From: Perkinsus olseni
Lineage: Eukaryota > Perkinsozoa > Perkinsida > Perkinsidae
Direction of reading: 5' to 3'
Assembly (NCBI GenBank): GCA_013115135.1
Contig: JABANP010000058.1
Span: forward strand, 124,001-188,000
Length of the DNA stretch: 64,000 nt
Shown: positions 32,587 through 45,753 of the stretch, piece by piece
Layout: every line of letters begins with the position of its first letter
How positions within the stretch are numbered: the first letter of the stretch is position 1
Made by a program: the position numbers and the translations under genes
The notes under the pieces: model-generated
What the model was told of the DNA's origin: nothing
Seen by the model: the letters and a program-made list of their open reading frames with translations, nothing else
Databases searched by the model: none

Positions 32587-35500
32587 ATGCCCCGGAAGGC
32601 CTCTGCCAAAACTCGGAAACGAGCATCAGCGAAGAGTAAAGGGAGGAGGGGGTCAACGGCAGCAGCTAGCTCTGCGATGGAGGCGGAGCGAAGGACACTA
32701 CTGACGCCTGAGAATTCTGGTAGGGCGCATCTTGGGTGATATTAAGGGTCGTTGAGGCCTGTGTTTCAGAGGGAGGTTCGACCTTCTCACGGTGGTTGCG
32801 GTGGCTGGATACGGTGTATCAGAGTACACCGTCAGGTGATATGCCCGACGTCATTGGCGAATTAAAGCAAGCAGAGCTTGAGTGAGCTCATGGTTATGAT
32901 GACGCTGTTGCTGTATGGGAGTGGTCCTAGATACGCCCAGCTGATGTGCTCTACTGCAACGGCCGGGGCTGATCTAGGCGACGAGGGAGGAAGCAGGGGG
33001 ATAGTCCGGTTGATGAAGCCCGAACCTGCACCACCCAAGTGGCAGCCAACAGGCAGGCGGCGGGCAGGTGGGGGACAGGGCATCATACCGCCGGTCAAGG
33101 AGGCGGTGAAGGTGGAAGTCCCTGCTGTTGCGAAGGAGGCGACTGAGAGTAATACAGGATGGCCCACCGGAAATAGGAAAATTCGTAGCTAGGGTGCTTC
33201 GGGGTTCCGCGAAGGTGTCCTAGGCGTTTTCGGTAGTGCTGAATGTCTCGACGCTTACGGTTTCATAAGCTTTGTTGCCGGGGACGTTGGAGTCTGGCGT
33301 TTTGGGGTTTCCGTAGAGCGGCAATTTGACGACGTACGTGCAGGTAAACCGAAGCGAAAGAGGGGGCGACCGAGGAAGTCAGAGGGGACGGTTATCACAG
33401 CCAAGGGAAGTGCCGCCATCCCACCTGGTGCAGCTCGACCATCGACTCCTAAGACCCTGGATACTGAGGATAAGGCCAGGGGTAAGAAGGTTAGGACGAA
33501 TGCTAGTAGCAGCCCCAAGGCTCCTCCGACTCGTGTGGTTTACGACTCTTTGGGACCTGTCGGAGTGGAGGCCATTCCTAAGTAAGGCTGCTGCCAGGAC
33601 CATTGCCTTCGTGATGAGCTTATTGCTGTGCAGGATTCCGGGAGCTGTGAAAACAGCGGCACAGACGTTTGGTCACTCACAAGCGGAGGTTGTTGGCCAT
33701 CCTGCACCGCCCGTTAAGAAGAATAATCAGCAGCAGCAGCCTTCCCCAGCGTAGGGCTGTATTGGGAGGTCACTGTGTCAGTGTCACCCTTAGGACGGTT
33801 ACACGGCCCTCCGGGACGAGCCCCACGGCAAGCAAGAGGCAACCTGCTGCAGCTAGCAAGGCGTCTCCGATGACGCCATTGGTGTCAAATGTAATAGACG
33901 CTCCAGTGGTAGTCATAGCAGTATCATGAGTATCATTAGTTACCTCCCGGGGTGGTGTCCCATGCAGCGAGTCCAGCCTTGGCCTACGCCTTCCTGCTGC
34001 AGCAGCAGGCAGCCCTTCAGCACCGCCAACGACAACCTAAAGCGGCTCCTACTGCTACTGCTGCTGTCAGCAAGCCCCCGTCTGCGGTCGCGACAAGCGG
34101 TGTTGGGGCAAAGGCGAGCACGGCAGGGCCACAGCAACAGCAGCAGCATGAACTACTTGTGCAGCAGCTGAAGAGCCTCGTTGCTGCGCACCAGGCGTCC
34201 TGGGGGCAGGCGGCGCAGGCTCACCAGGCGGGGCAAAACCGCACCGTCAACTGCCCCGGGGACGGGCCAATTTAAGTCAGAGTCGAGTAGACGTGAGGTC
34301 AATCAGCAAGGTGTCGCGGCTGGGAATCGAACCCACGGCCTCCTTGCGCCGAGAATTGATCGTTTGGCTGGGAGTTCTGTGTCCCAGTCAGCAGTTAAGA
34401 GTGTGGAGAAGCTGGACAGAGCTCCGGTGTCTCTGATACCCAGGGTGGGTAAGGAGTCGGGAACCAACGCTGAAGGCGAAGAGAAGGGGTCTCCTAAGAA
34501 GGAGCGTTGCGATGAGAGCGCTGATGGTCACGGATGAGGAGTTGCCGAGGGTTCAATAATGAACTGAATTACGTGCAAGTAGAGGTGGCCGCGTTGCTAC
34601 AGTGGTTATGGAAGTTGCCAGCCAGAGTACGGCAGGATGGTCGAGGGTGAGTGTTTGTAATTGGCTTATCGTACTTCGGTTATTGTTGAGTTAGTGCAAC
34701 GGAGGGGTGGGTATTGGTGAGGTCCCTCAGTTTGGGCCTAGCATGTCGAGTGACGAGGCTCTTGCAGCGTCATCGGGAGCGGACGCCAGGAGACCGACCA
34801 ACCGGTATGAAGTTGCAGCTTTGAAGAGGCTCGTTGCAGCTGTGCCGAAGTCGGATCCTCGATGGTAGTGTCTGGGTCACGGCCGTGGGTGGAACAGTCG
34901 AGTTAGTCTTCTCCGGAGTATTCTCCCCGATCGTTCATTTCCCCTTGGGTGAGGAAGCGTCTGGAGCTCTCACCGCTCCCAGGGAGTGGCAGGGTGGATG
35001 ACCGTCATTAACCGTGGATTCCCGACGCCATCCGTCTGCTGTGCTGTCAGGGGGTTCCGCACTGGTGCTCGGGACAAGGTATTGAGGCAGTCAGGGTAAT
35101 ACGGGTAATCGGGTCTATCGAGGTCATGGTGCTCTGCGGCTCAGAGTCGACTTTATCCGAGCACCTTACTCAAATGCCGAGTTGAATAGCCTAGCAGATG
35201 CCGTAGAGGAGGCCAGGGGTACCCTCGGGTGGGACGAAGACACTGTATGGAAGTAGCGTCGCTGAGGGCCTGCGCGGAAGTGAGCAGCCGACTTGTTGTT
35301 AGGTACATACGGGAGAGTGCTGGTCATGGTAGTCAGGGGAAGCTCTGGCCAACCCTATACGCCAAGGCAAGGCTGCCTCATAGGAGCTGTGAGAGCATGC
35401 AGCAGACTATAAGGCGCCACCTGGTCCCTGGTAGTAGAAGCAGGGGTTGCTAAACCAGAGTGGCTCGAGGGGAGTTTGCTCAGATAAGTACTACAGGGAG

Positions 35501-38500
35501 AACAGGCAGCTGACTAGAGAGGAGAAGGAGATGTTGGCCGAGGTCCAACGCGGAGAGTTGAAGATGTCATTGGCGCAGTTGTCGGAGATGATGAACCTAC
35601 CTAAGTACATAATAGATGATTACATGGGAATACTGAGGAGAGGGTAGTGGTGGTATTAGCCGGAACCCGTAGAGGTTTTGATGGTATCAGGTTTAATCAG
35701 GGTGTCTTGTCGACGCCGGAGGAAGAGAGGCGTGGTCTGCCTCCGGCCAAGGAACGGTCCCGATGGCTCTGCGCTGCCCTCGTTAGAGTTTATGGTGTGT
35801 CATTCCCGTAAGTTGGCCATACTGGCCCTAGGAAGCGGCACTCGGCATGGTTTTTGCAGTAGAGATTGCTGTGCAGGTTCCACCTGGAGCCGGATCCGGA
35901 GAAGACACCGGAGCTGGTTAAAATATATAAAAAGTACTGAGAAAGGGAGGGAATCCTGCATGGGGCATTCGCTTCGCCTTCAGCCTCGCCCAAGCCAACT
36001 GCCCCGGCACTCCCCTCACCGAGCGTGTCTTCAATCCACGGCAGTGGACTAACCTGTTCCTCTCGCCAATGCGGAACGCTGCGAAATACGCCTGGGATGA
36101 GCTGCCCGATAAGGATGTAGTATCCCCTCTACTCCCGATGGGCTCGCGAGGGGTCATCCCTGCATCTCAGGCTTACTGCCAGCACATAGTACGGCAACTG
36201 GCTGATGCTACCGAGGGCAAGCTTGAGGCCCCTGACGGTAGCATTAACCCCTTCCCGGCGCTCATATTGGAGCAAGTGCCATGGAGGCTGGTGACACCGT
36301 GGTGGGATGCTGAGGCGGGGAAGGACTTCTTTCGCACGGTTTTACTGGGGAGGTAGTACAAGGGCTGCGGGTGTGGTAGTGCACCTGGGCCTTCCTTGGG
36401 TAGGTTGATGACAGGCAAGCCGTCGAGCGATGCTTCTTTTGACAAGCTCGTGGATGAGCTATGGGAGTCCTGGAGGCTGCCTGAGGAGGAGAGCGCGGCG
36501 GAGAAGCAGATGACGGCAGAGTGCGAGCGGCTCGTTAGGGTAGTGCCCCAGGAGGCTGGCCCGGTGTTTGGGCGCCATTGCCGCTGTTGTTGTGTTAGTC
36601 GTTCATCGTCGCAGTGGCGGTATCAGTCGACGACTCACTGAAGGTGTGTCGCATGCTGGTTCCGAGGAGTTGACATTGTACGCTCCTGTCAGGAGAAGGT
36701 GCCGAAGTCCCACCAGCTGGATGAGGTTCCCCAAGTGGACGGATGGACGAAGACTGCGCAGGAAGAAGGTAAAGAAGAAGGGCGACCGCGGGTAGGGACG
36801 GGCTGTTAGTGGCCATGAGGTGACGGTGAATTGGAACTTAGAGAACCCTCCACACCGGGAGCTGGCAAGAAAGAGGTTGCCAAGACTACGCCGACGCCTT
36901 CGCCCAGTTCCCCGACCACCTCTAGGTAAGATTGTTAGTTATGCGGTTTACTGGGCTGCACTGCGACGACGCGTTACGTACCGGAATGCGTTGTGCGTAC
37001 TGCGCCTTGCTCTCAGCTCATCGAGTCCTGCTGGCTCTGAGACATCTCCTTCTCCGAAGGGTGAAGATGATGGGAAGCCGCGAACGTCGTAGGCCGGGGC
37101 TGTTGCCAGGCTGTTGGCGTGCTTGATGTGGAGGAGAGCATGCCCTTCAGAACTCCCCCTGCTGCCTCGGAGTCGACAGAGGGTTATGGGAAGGAAGAGC
37201 TGGATGAAGGGCCTGTCGTGGGCCGTACTGCCAAGTGAGGAAGGGATACTACTGGAAAAGCTGTTCGAGTTTGTAACCGTTGTTAGGTCAGCGCATCGTG
37301 ATAAGTCGCTGACCAAGCAGGAGAGGTGCCAGTTGGTAGCCCTCGCTTTGATAGATCAATGCGGCATGGACTTCCGGTAAGTAGGGGGAACCTTCGCCTG
37401 GTGATGACTGGTCTCGTGTCTTCGCGTTTGCCGGCTCACACTCACTGCCATATCCTTATCCTTTATCGAAAATCTTTCTCGCATTTTTATTCGCCAGATT
37501 CCCGCATGATGATGATGTGGAGATGCTCGAAACGATCCGCGACCGTTTCAACCGGTAGGATCGGGCGTGAGGCTTCCAGTATACTATTGCCCGATGGCTG
37601 CGTGAATCTCCTATGACTCAAGTTCCGTACTCCACCGTTCCCTCGATCTCTGCCGCTCAAAAGACAATTAACTTGCGGCAGTTGAAGAAGTAGACTGTTC
37701 TAGGGAGCAGTATCCGTTCTGTATCCTTCCTGAACCCTCACCAGTGTGGTATCCGTCACGGATAATCCGTGGTGGGTCCTGCTGTGGCAGCAGCACGGTC
37801 CGATCGGGTCGCCTTCGTCCTGTGCGGCTCAGGCTGGGTGTAGACTTCGGTAGTCAAACAGAATGCTCTCCTAGCTGCAGTTCTGGATTTCTGACTAGGT
37901 TCTAGTATACTCTTCGCGGGATGATCGTCATTCAGATACCTCAGTCGGGGAGGCTGCTCAGATTGTGCAGTGAGTACAAGTGAGGTTGTGTCTCCCTTCT
38001 CAAGCACATCATCCGACAGGGTTCACGACTGGCATGGGACGCTATGGAGAACTGGCAGGTAGGCGCGGCTGACAAGCCGCTGCAGTTTATGTGGACGAAG
38101 CTTTGCCGGACTCCGAGCTGGTCCCTTACAAATTGACTGTCCTGCTTTAGGCATTCTGTCGGTACCTCATCCGAGGGGTCCACTCAGCCGTCGAAGGACG
38201 CGCTTCGAGACCGGCGAACGGGCAAGTTAGTGGCGAAACCTGCGAGCGTTGGAAGAGATACCTTGGAAGGATATTGCCCCATGCTGGAACCCGAAGGGAA
38301 TGAGAGGCGTCTTCACAGGGACCATCATGCCGTTGTAGGAAGGGTTACTTCTGCCGACAGAGTGACCGTCTGATTGAGAAAGCCTTCTCTTTGGGCACAC
38401 TGGACGCCCTGTCATGGACTCTCAATTCAGGCTTGGTGAGGATGTCGATGGTATGCCTCTTGATGCCCTTGTGAAGCGTCTGTGGGCAGCCTGGGAGCTT

Positions 38501-38837
38501 CCTCGGAAGGACAACGGTGAGGAGGCTAAGGCGTATACCGACTGTGAGAAAGCTGTTAAGGTGAGAGGCTCATCATGTCTGATAGGCGCTCCGGCTATAA
38601 TCTGATCTGAGTTCATCGGCGCCGTGCAAGTTCCATCAGATTACTCTGTGACTCAGGACTATCTACTCTCCCTAGCGTCTAAGGCGGACCCCACCGTCAA
38701 GGTAGTCTGTCAGGAGCGCATCTCCAGTCAATTACCCTTGTACGGTTGAATGTCAGGAGCGGTTGAGGAAGAAGGCGGCGGCCCGCATTACAGAGGAGGA
38801 CGCTGTCCGGACCAGTCAAGCTTCGAAGAGACGGTAG
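32587..38837 (+). CDS. Large AT-hook protein with internal repeats, function unknown
   Basis: The start ATG at 32587 opens a lysine-rich segment MPRKASAKTRKRASAKSKG. A downstream exon near 33,345 has PKRKRGRPRKSEG, a textbook AT-hook core (RGRP) that binds the minor groove of AT-rich DNA, so a chromatin role is likely. Poly-Gln tracts follow (33,720 and 34,130). Later exons read QLTREEKEMLAEVQRGELKM, FNPRQWTNLFLSPMRNAAKY and ILEQVPWRLVTPWWDAEAGK. A motif recurs: LVDELWESWRLPEEE near 36,445 and LVKRLWAAWELPRKD near 38,470. The end is RTSQASKRR with TAG 38835. Exon joins are mostly unresolved, and the span might include more than one gene. A tRNA-like B box lies in antisense within an exon near 34,325. 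Confidence 0.5.
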
Positions 38838-39323
38838 CAGACACGTTCGGGTACATGGCGTTTTTCCTTCTGATTTCTCGGCGATCCCTGCGACTTGCAT
38901 ATACATAACCCCTGTCATATTAGAAGTGAAATCGCTGAAAAGTGGACCTACTGTAGCTCGCCCTAGCGAAGGTGGGGAGAACTGCGACGGGAGGAAAGTC
39001 TGTGGATGATGAGTGTATTTGGAGACTTCAGGTTTACAGATTTACTGAAGAGGAAGTAAGCATCCCTCTAAACGTCCGAGGCTGCTGCATTAGTACTCGC
39101 AACGTATCAGCTTGTTGTTTTCTAGCTGCTCCCATTGTTACACTACTCTATTGTCACACTACCTTACTGTTATTACTTCAACGTTTCACCAGGGTCCGTG
39201 AGTCTGCTGAGTTCAGTAGACTATCCAATGGCGATGCTGTCTGTGGGTGCCCTCCGGGGTGTTTTCCTTTGTTAGCCTCGGTCATATTCAGATTTGAGCG
39301 TTACAGCCTTGCGAGCCAGGAGC
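38838..39323. other. Intergenic region
   Basis: About 485 bases between the AT-hook gene stop and the Nup155-like start. Pyrimidine-rich runs occur near 39,115-39,190; no gene recognised. Confidence 0.4.
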
Positions 39324-42300
39324 ATGGCCAACGTTCCCCTGCATCGCCCTCCCGTCTCCCGAAGTACTGGCGGTTTTGGAGGTGCCAATGTCGAGTACGA
39401 TTCACTGCCATGTGAAGTTGATGGCGCCCTGAGTAAGTCGCTACCTCGAATGTCTGAGTGGGATCATTGGGATCATCCGCAGGAGTAATAGAGGCTGGCG
39501 CGGCGATGGACGACACAGCGGGTGACATGCAGTCGCTCCTGCTGGACGGTGGCGGTGGTTCTATCACTGGAAGTAGCTTTTCGGGGTCCGTGGATGTGAA
39601 GAGAGAATTTCTTCTATCAGCTTCAACCTACACGGTCTTTGGTGATTACTCGAGGCCGCCAGCCCTCACTGAAGATACCCAGGAGCTGCACCAGTACGTC
39701 TCCGCTGGGGAGTCCTGGGCTACTCCGGAGAGCGAAGCAGATGGAGAGTGGGAGCGGATGGGCGTTATAAGTACGGCGAAATTATCGAGAGCTATCAAGC
39801 AGGATTTTGGTGGTTCTTAGGCGAGCTCGGACGGCAGTGGAAGTCGAGAGGGTCCACGATTGTTATCTGGGACCCGTTGAAGTGCGGTCACGACGTCGTC
39901 GAGTAGGCCAAGGGGAGGGTTGCTCGCCTGATCATCACTCACCCGGCGGCAGGTTCAAAGTGTCTGACGACTCTGATGACTCGGTTACGGCTCTTTGTGT
40001 GACGGGGTGGAGGGACTCTGCGGCGGCAGCAGCAGCCAACAGCAGTCTGCAACATGGCCGTCATGCACGGAGGTGGATCATGGCGGTTTCGACTGGTATG
40101 AGTGGGGAAGCTGGGTTGGGGCCAGTTAGCTGTGGCGCAGTTACTTCGGTCTACCTGCTGGTCCTGAGCGTCTCGGACGCGGCCCAGTCTTTGCAGCCTC
40201 CTGTACGGTACGCGAGTGTTTCCTTGCCTGGTGAAGCTGCTGAAGGTGGGCACCTCGCTCAACGTCCCATCGTAACCGGTCCCAATCAGGTGAAGCCAAC
40301 CGCTTCATCTCTCTGTGTGGTACTCCGACGGGGTCGATCTATGCCGGAGCCTCCGACGGCAGCGTCTGGGAAGTCGAGTAAGTGAAACCTGGTAGTTGAT
40401 GCAACGGAGGTGGCCCATCTTCCCTCAGGTATGTGACAGAGTCCGAGTTGTGGCGAGAGCAGCAGGCGCAGAAAGCTCGGCGGCGTCGACTGCTGTCGGC
40501 ATTAGGGCGGATCTGGTGGGAGTGGTTTCACTGACCAGAACCGGGCCAAGCTCAAGTGCCTGCATAGGTGAGTTTGTAGTAGCAGCAGCAGTCCGCTGTC
40601 ACCGTGTGTCACCCTCGTTACCTCAGGCCTTTCTCCTCTCATTTGCCCGGCATGTTCCGGAGTATGGCCTCGAAGATAGTGAGCTTATCAGGTGACAACA
40701 GGGCACTGCCGTCACTGCTGCATCTTGATCGGTGTAACGCAGGTCCGATAGTGCAAGTTGCCTTTGACCCGACCCGCTCGTTGTTGTACGCCCTCGGCTC
40801 CTCGTCCACTGATGGTGATAGTGGCAGAGACGTCACCGTCCTTCGGGTAGACCCTAAGGAGGGCTCCGTCCGACATGTGGCAGACATACTCCACAGTACT
40901 AGGCCTTCACTACTCGCTGGCGGCGCCGCACGGCTGCTGTTCTTGGCTGAGCAGGTTCTATACTGAGTGCCCTTCGTAACATGGGGACAGCGGCGTACGG
41001 GGGCTCCCGCGTGGCTCGAGCCAGGGCATTCTTCTCGTCCGCCCGGAAGAATAATGCTGCGGTAAGTAGCTCTACAGATGAAGGCATTGCCTCCCGCTGT
41101 CTTGGCGGTGGCCCCTTTCTTGCGATTGTGTATCGCTCCGTCCTCGTCGTCCTGCTCTGAATATGATGGTGCTCAGGACGTCGTGGGCATCTTCCCCGTT
41201 CCGTACGGCAAAGGAGGTGACATCTGCCTCCTGGCAGTCCTCAGGGGTGGTACGCGAGTGTACATGCGTGTCTGGGGCTACGAGGCTCAGAGCTACTCGG
41301 GTCTTCACCAACGCCCGCAGTTGGTGGACTCGGCCAAAAGAGTCCCCTCCAGGATAGTTGTAGGGCTGGTGCGCCCACCGGATAGGTAAGACCATGTCCA
41401 GGCCGCCGTGCTGATCATCCCGTGGTAGCAGGTCCCCGGTGCTCTCCGTTCGGTCGTGCGCGATGACGGAGTCGGGTTCGGTGACGATGCTCGACGGATG
41501 CGGCACCGTCGTTGTTGTCACCCCGGACTACTCGGCCCTGGCTCGACGGTACGCTATCACTTCGCTCTGCTTGGTTGGGCATTGCCCGTCTCTTCAGGTG
41601 TGCTGGAGGAGCTGGAGCAATAGGTGCCATGCTAGAGGGCTATACTGTTATCGATGGCGGAGGGGCGGGCCTCACGCATGTGTACGGCAGCTATGCTTCC
41701 TCGTCCTTGTTGATCAGGCCTTCTGTTGTCGCTCAGGTTCACGCAGGACGGCATTGATAAGGCGGACCCGAGCATGTCTAATGAGCTCTGCAAGCAGGGG
41801 CAGCCTGATGACACGCCCGAGGCGGTCATCCTAGCTGGGTAGCTGTCACTGAAGATCCTCGCGATAGCTGACCTCACCGATCTCAGGGCCTCATCCTTCT
41901 GTCGGCTACAGATGGTCCGACCAATAGACAGACTATTCCGCATCCTAGCAGCGCAGAACATCCACCTTCTCCGCGACTTCGTCACCCGGTAGGTCACCCC
42001 TTCTGTCGCCCTAGGCCACACAGGCTTTCTAGGTATACAGCGGTAGAGACGGCTGCCCTGATATGGCAGTTGCTAGCTACTCATAACCTCAAGAGTGGGG
42101 CAGCCAAGGGGCTCTCCCGACGGGACATGTACAAGTCCATGCGCAAGTCCCTCATGGATGAGCAATCGCTTTTCTCAGGAGCAGTGGTCCGGGTCCTGGT
42201 GAAGTTTATGCTGCCCTTACTGGTGGCGGCAGATCAGGCCCGAGCGCCTCGCCGCGGGGATCCTTCCTGGGCCTCACTTCCGGGTAGGCCTCCTCACGCC

Positions 42301-44014
42301 ACATACTTCTACTAGCCATCACTAGCAGGGACTTCTCGGGCGTGCAAGGCTCGCTGGACGCCTCTGGTATATCCAGCCTCGGCGGTGGGGACTCTCTCTT
42401 CGTTGACGGCGAGGATACTGCTGAGGATCGAGGGTCAGTCGTTACCTCCCCACTTCCCGTAGTACTGACTGCCTTGGTAGGTCGTGGGTGGCCCATAAGA
42501 CAGCTTGCGTCTCAGCTGCCGAGCAGGCGTTGTTCTCTCCCGATATAGCATCGAAGCTGGGGTAAGGCTTTGCCGGGTTTCCGTTTTCTATGGTTCTTCT
42601 CAGTTTCATTGACCCCTTCAGCAGCTCGGCTGTCGGCGACATCAGCGGCAGTGCAGCTCTCGGAGGAACCTCGCTCTCGGGGGCAGGGCACCACAGCGCA
42701 CTGCCATAGGCTCTCTCTCACAGAGCGTTCGGATGCCCACGGCCGGGACAGCCGTCATTGACTCGAGCTTGTCGGCGAGGCTGCGGGGCCTCTGCCTCTA
42801 TATATCGAGGCTCGTCCGGCCCTTCTGGAAGACGCCGTTGATGTCCCTCCAGGAGGTGCCTGTCTCAGGTGGGGTCTCATCACTTTGTAGCATCTAGCCC
42901 GGAGTGAATAACAGACGGCTGTATCACTGTTAGGGGGGACCAAGCGGAGACGACAGGACGACGAGGGCCATAGTGGTGACACGCAGACCGTGCTGCGGCC
43001 CGTTCTCAGCCTACGCCAGCGTCAGAGGGCTAAGCACACGGTCACTGGAGTAAGCACGGCGCTAACCGACTGCTCCTAGGCGATCGCTCTTGCAGATAAG
43101 TAGGCTGCTGGAGCAGTATTCCGCCGGCCTCTCGGACGCGGGGGAGCTTCCCTTGCCTGAGCCAGCTCATCACCCTGATGCAGGTTGCCAGCCAGGTGGG
43201 ACAGCTATCAGTCGACGGTCAAGACTTGATCATTGATGTCGTCGTAGGGGCTCGAACTCCTGCAGCTGCTGGGCGAAGGTGGCGGGTCGAGGAGAGCTCA
43301 GGCTACCGCCGAGCTGAGGAAGCAGCAGGTAGCGGGCCTAGCGGCTCGTCGGCATCTCATTGTCACGCTCGCTACACAGACCGACACGCTCATGTCCATG
43401 CGAGACATGTACTTCAACACCACCCTGACGAACCCTGAAGTGTGCCGCCCTCTGGTTGCCAGTCTCATTCAACTTGGTAAGGACAGTCTGCTGTCTCCAG
43501 TCGACAACACCGCGTTGCCTAGGTCTTCTGTCTGAGGGTACCGCTCGGAGACGATTCCCGGCATTAGTCCCTCCAATGAGGAACGACCTGCGACTTACGG
43601 CGCCGGGAGACGAGCCAGGTACGGCAGCCCATGCCACACACCAGTCATCACTCCATTGCGTGTCTTTCAAGGCTCAAGCAGCCCTTCCAGATGGCCGAGG
43701 CATCAGACGGGACTCGGGGACCATGAATCTCACACCTGCATCGGATTCTCAGCAGGTGACGAACCTTTCCGCGGAGTACTTGACCACTCTGTGGGCCTTC
43801 AGGGATTCAGTACAAGTTGGGAGAGTATGCCGACCGCGGCCGACCGCTACGTCAAATGGACCGGGGTTAACCCGCCCGCTACAAGGAATGATGTAGGACT
43901 GAAGCGTCCTCAGCTGAGCTGGTGCGGCGGCTCATTGTCGGTCTCGGTCAGGTGCTCGGACGGTCGAAGGGTGCTGCCAATTCGCTCGACTTGTGGTTGA
44001 ATAAGTCTCGCTAG
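39324..44014 (+). CDS. Nup155/Nup170-family nucleoporin
   Basis: The start ATG at 39324 opens MANVPLHRPPVSRSTGGFGG; a 50-nt intron joins ALR to VIEAGAAMDDTAGDMQ. The family is recognised from the beta-propeller: TIVIWDPLKCGHDVVEY (compare the MWNYEDG strand of Nup155), FISLCGTPTGSIYAGASDG then SVWEVE (compare GRIFLAGKDGCLYEV), GPIVQVAFDPTRSLLYALGS (compare ILQIAIDNSRNILYTRS), and CLLAVLRGGTRVYMRVWG (compare QLLAVTHAGVRLYF). A helical C-terminal half includes LKILAIADLTDLRASSF and AELVRRLIVGLGQVLGRSKG, ending at TAG 44012-44014. Nup155 is a scaffold subunit of the nuclear pore inner ring. The full set of exons was not resolved; at about 4.7 kb the span fits a protein of roughly 1,200-1,400 residues. 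Confidence 0.72.
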
Positions 44015-45546
44015 CATTCGAGCCTGAGTTGATTGCTGCTCTGTTGATTCCCTGTGTTAACTCGCAACCACTGACGTACGTTATACCGGTTTATTATCAT
44101 CCGTAAAGTCTTGCGTTGGTGTCAATTGCCTTCACAACAATAGCGACATAAGACTCTCAGCATTGGTTGGCACCGTACTGCGGGCCCTTGCTCTACTGCG
44201 ACTTGACAGAGGATATGTTTCCGGTCGATGACGGACTTGTCTAAGCCATTTATTAGGTTTTCCTTCTGCCCGTCCTCTTCGTTGCAGCGGGTCGCTCAGC
44301 CGAGCTATGTACCTTTGACCTGTCCCTTTTTGTGGTTTCGCTAGTGCTCGGTGTTGACAACCGTTCCTCCATAGCTCGAAGCTCCTCGTCTACCCAAACC
44401 TATCCTCGTGTATCTCGTTGGGATGCCCAGTTGGCAGTTGCCTCGAACAGAGGCTTGCTACTCGCCCCTGTTGTCCCGTGTTCTCTCGGCGTCTTAAGGT
44501 TTGGGCCTGCACAAGAGCTTTGTGCTGGTTTCCATTCAGCGGATGGACGAGTGCTTCATCGGGGTTACAACCGGTGAGATGCAACGTATGTTACGCGCAC
44601 GAAGGGACACCTCGTGTCGCAATGGAGTATTCAACGCTAACAGGCTAGTGCAAGAGCAACATGCCTGAGCTCTATTCGATGAATCGGTCGAGCAGACTGA
44701 TGGCTCGCCCGACGTGTTCATTCTTGTGACCGAGGTTTTCGAGAGGTAATTTGCGCCTGTGATCTGCGACCCTACGAGTTCGGTCTCCGGATGTCCCATT
44801 CGCTAGCACCACCGCACGGTATCGCGCCCGTCGACTCATCATTGCTTCTTGGTGCTCTATCTATAAATGCCTCCTTCAACGGCAGTAGATGGTGTGATTG
44901 ACACTTTGCGGCCTTCGTATGCTCTATGCCCACCGTCTTTCTGGCTGGCTCACCCGACAAGGGTGATGTTATCGGTTAGTCGTTGTGTTTGGCGCGGCGG
45001 AAAGGTGGCGCACAAGTTCATGCGTGGAGTTGGCCTGCACAATGTGCCGTGATCGATTATGCTGTAGCGGGAAATAGGCCAAACTCGGGAGATTAGACTT
45101 TCTTTGCCTCGCATCAGTTACTAATGTCGAGTTGCGCTTTACTACCCAACCCCGATTGACGTGTGTACCATAGGCTATGGTCCATAGCCTTCGGCATAGT
45201 TTGCCTTCGCTGTCGTCGTGAGCACCCAATTCGCTGGCTGTTGTCCCGAAGTCCTGTGGACCTCACCGGCTCCAGTGAGGTACCGTACCTTGCCCTATCT
45301 TGGAACCTGAGGTTTTAACCATTTATAGCGTTTTCGCTCGCGGAACGTGGGTTGATCGATGGCAGAAACGCTCGGGATTCCGGAGAGTTCTTTGTGTTGA
45401 GTCTCTAACCAGTCTAGTTGCTTTGAGTTGTAGCTCACTCGTTCGATAAGTGTCGGTAAGTCGGTTGGTCGACAGAAACCATCAGCTCGAGCGCTCGGTG
45501 GCGCAGGTGATGACTACTGCAATATTTAAGGCAGATTCTTTTGGAT
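44015..45546. other. Gene-poor region, start of the repeat-rich compartment
   Basis: About 1.5 kb with no convincing exon. Short open frames occur on both strands, none with family resemblance. A short palindrome built on CCATAGGCTATGG lies near 45,170-45,190. From here on, the dense short-intron gene pattern of the left part stops. Confidence 0.45.
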
Positions 45547-45753
45547 ATGGCTGGGAACTATCTCTCAGTGATCGTGATCTTCTGCTTGTCCCTGTCGTGT
45601 GGCGCTGAGCCTCTCCTTGGACATCTGCGTGCTCTAGGCGACCCGAGCTCGACCACCTGTCCGATGCGTCACTGTGGATCTTGCGAGCCTCAGTGTGAAT
45701 GCGTCTACAAGGATGCTCATTGGAACGAGTGTGTATGCGGCTGCCCTTATTGA
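45547..45753 (+). CDS. Small secreted eight-cysteine CPY protein, copy 1
   Basis: A 68-residue open frame starts at ATG 45547, preceded by GGCAGATTCTTTTGGAT, a leader shared with copy 2. Residues 1-20 are a hydrophobic signal peptide ending CGAE. The mature part has exactly eight cysteines: C-x4-C-x2-C-E-P-Q-C-E-C-x9-C-x-C-x-C-P-Y and then TGA. Five other copies in the window keep the same skeleton and the same terminal CPY, so this is a real gene family. An even number of cysteines after a signal peptide suggests four disulfides and a secreted or surface peptide. No known domain is recognised and no function is assigned. No intron is needed. Confidence 0.8.
   Translation: MAGNYLSVIVIFCLSLSCGAEPLLGHLRALGDPSSTTCPMRHCGSCEPQCECVYKDAHWNECVCGCPY

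Noticed and set aside
32198..32656. 152-residue minus-strand frame between divergent genes
   Set aside because: Overlaps the start of the AT-hook gene and contains the hairpin; composition is not convincing.
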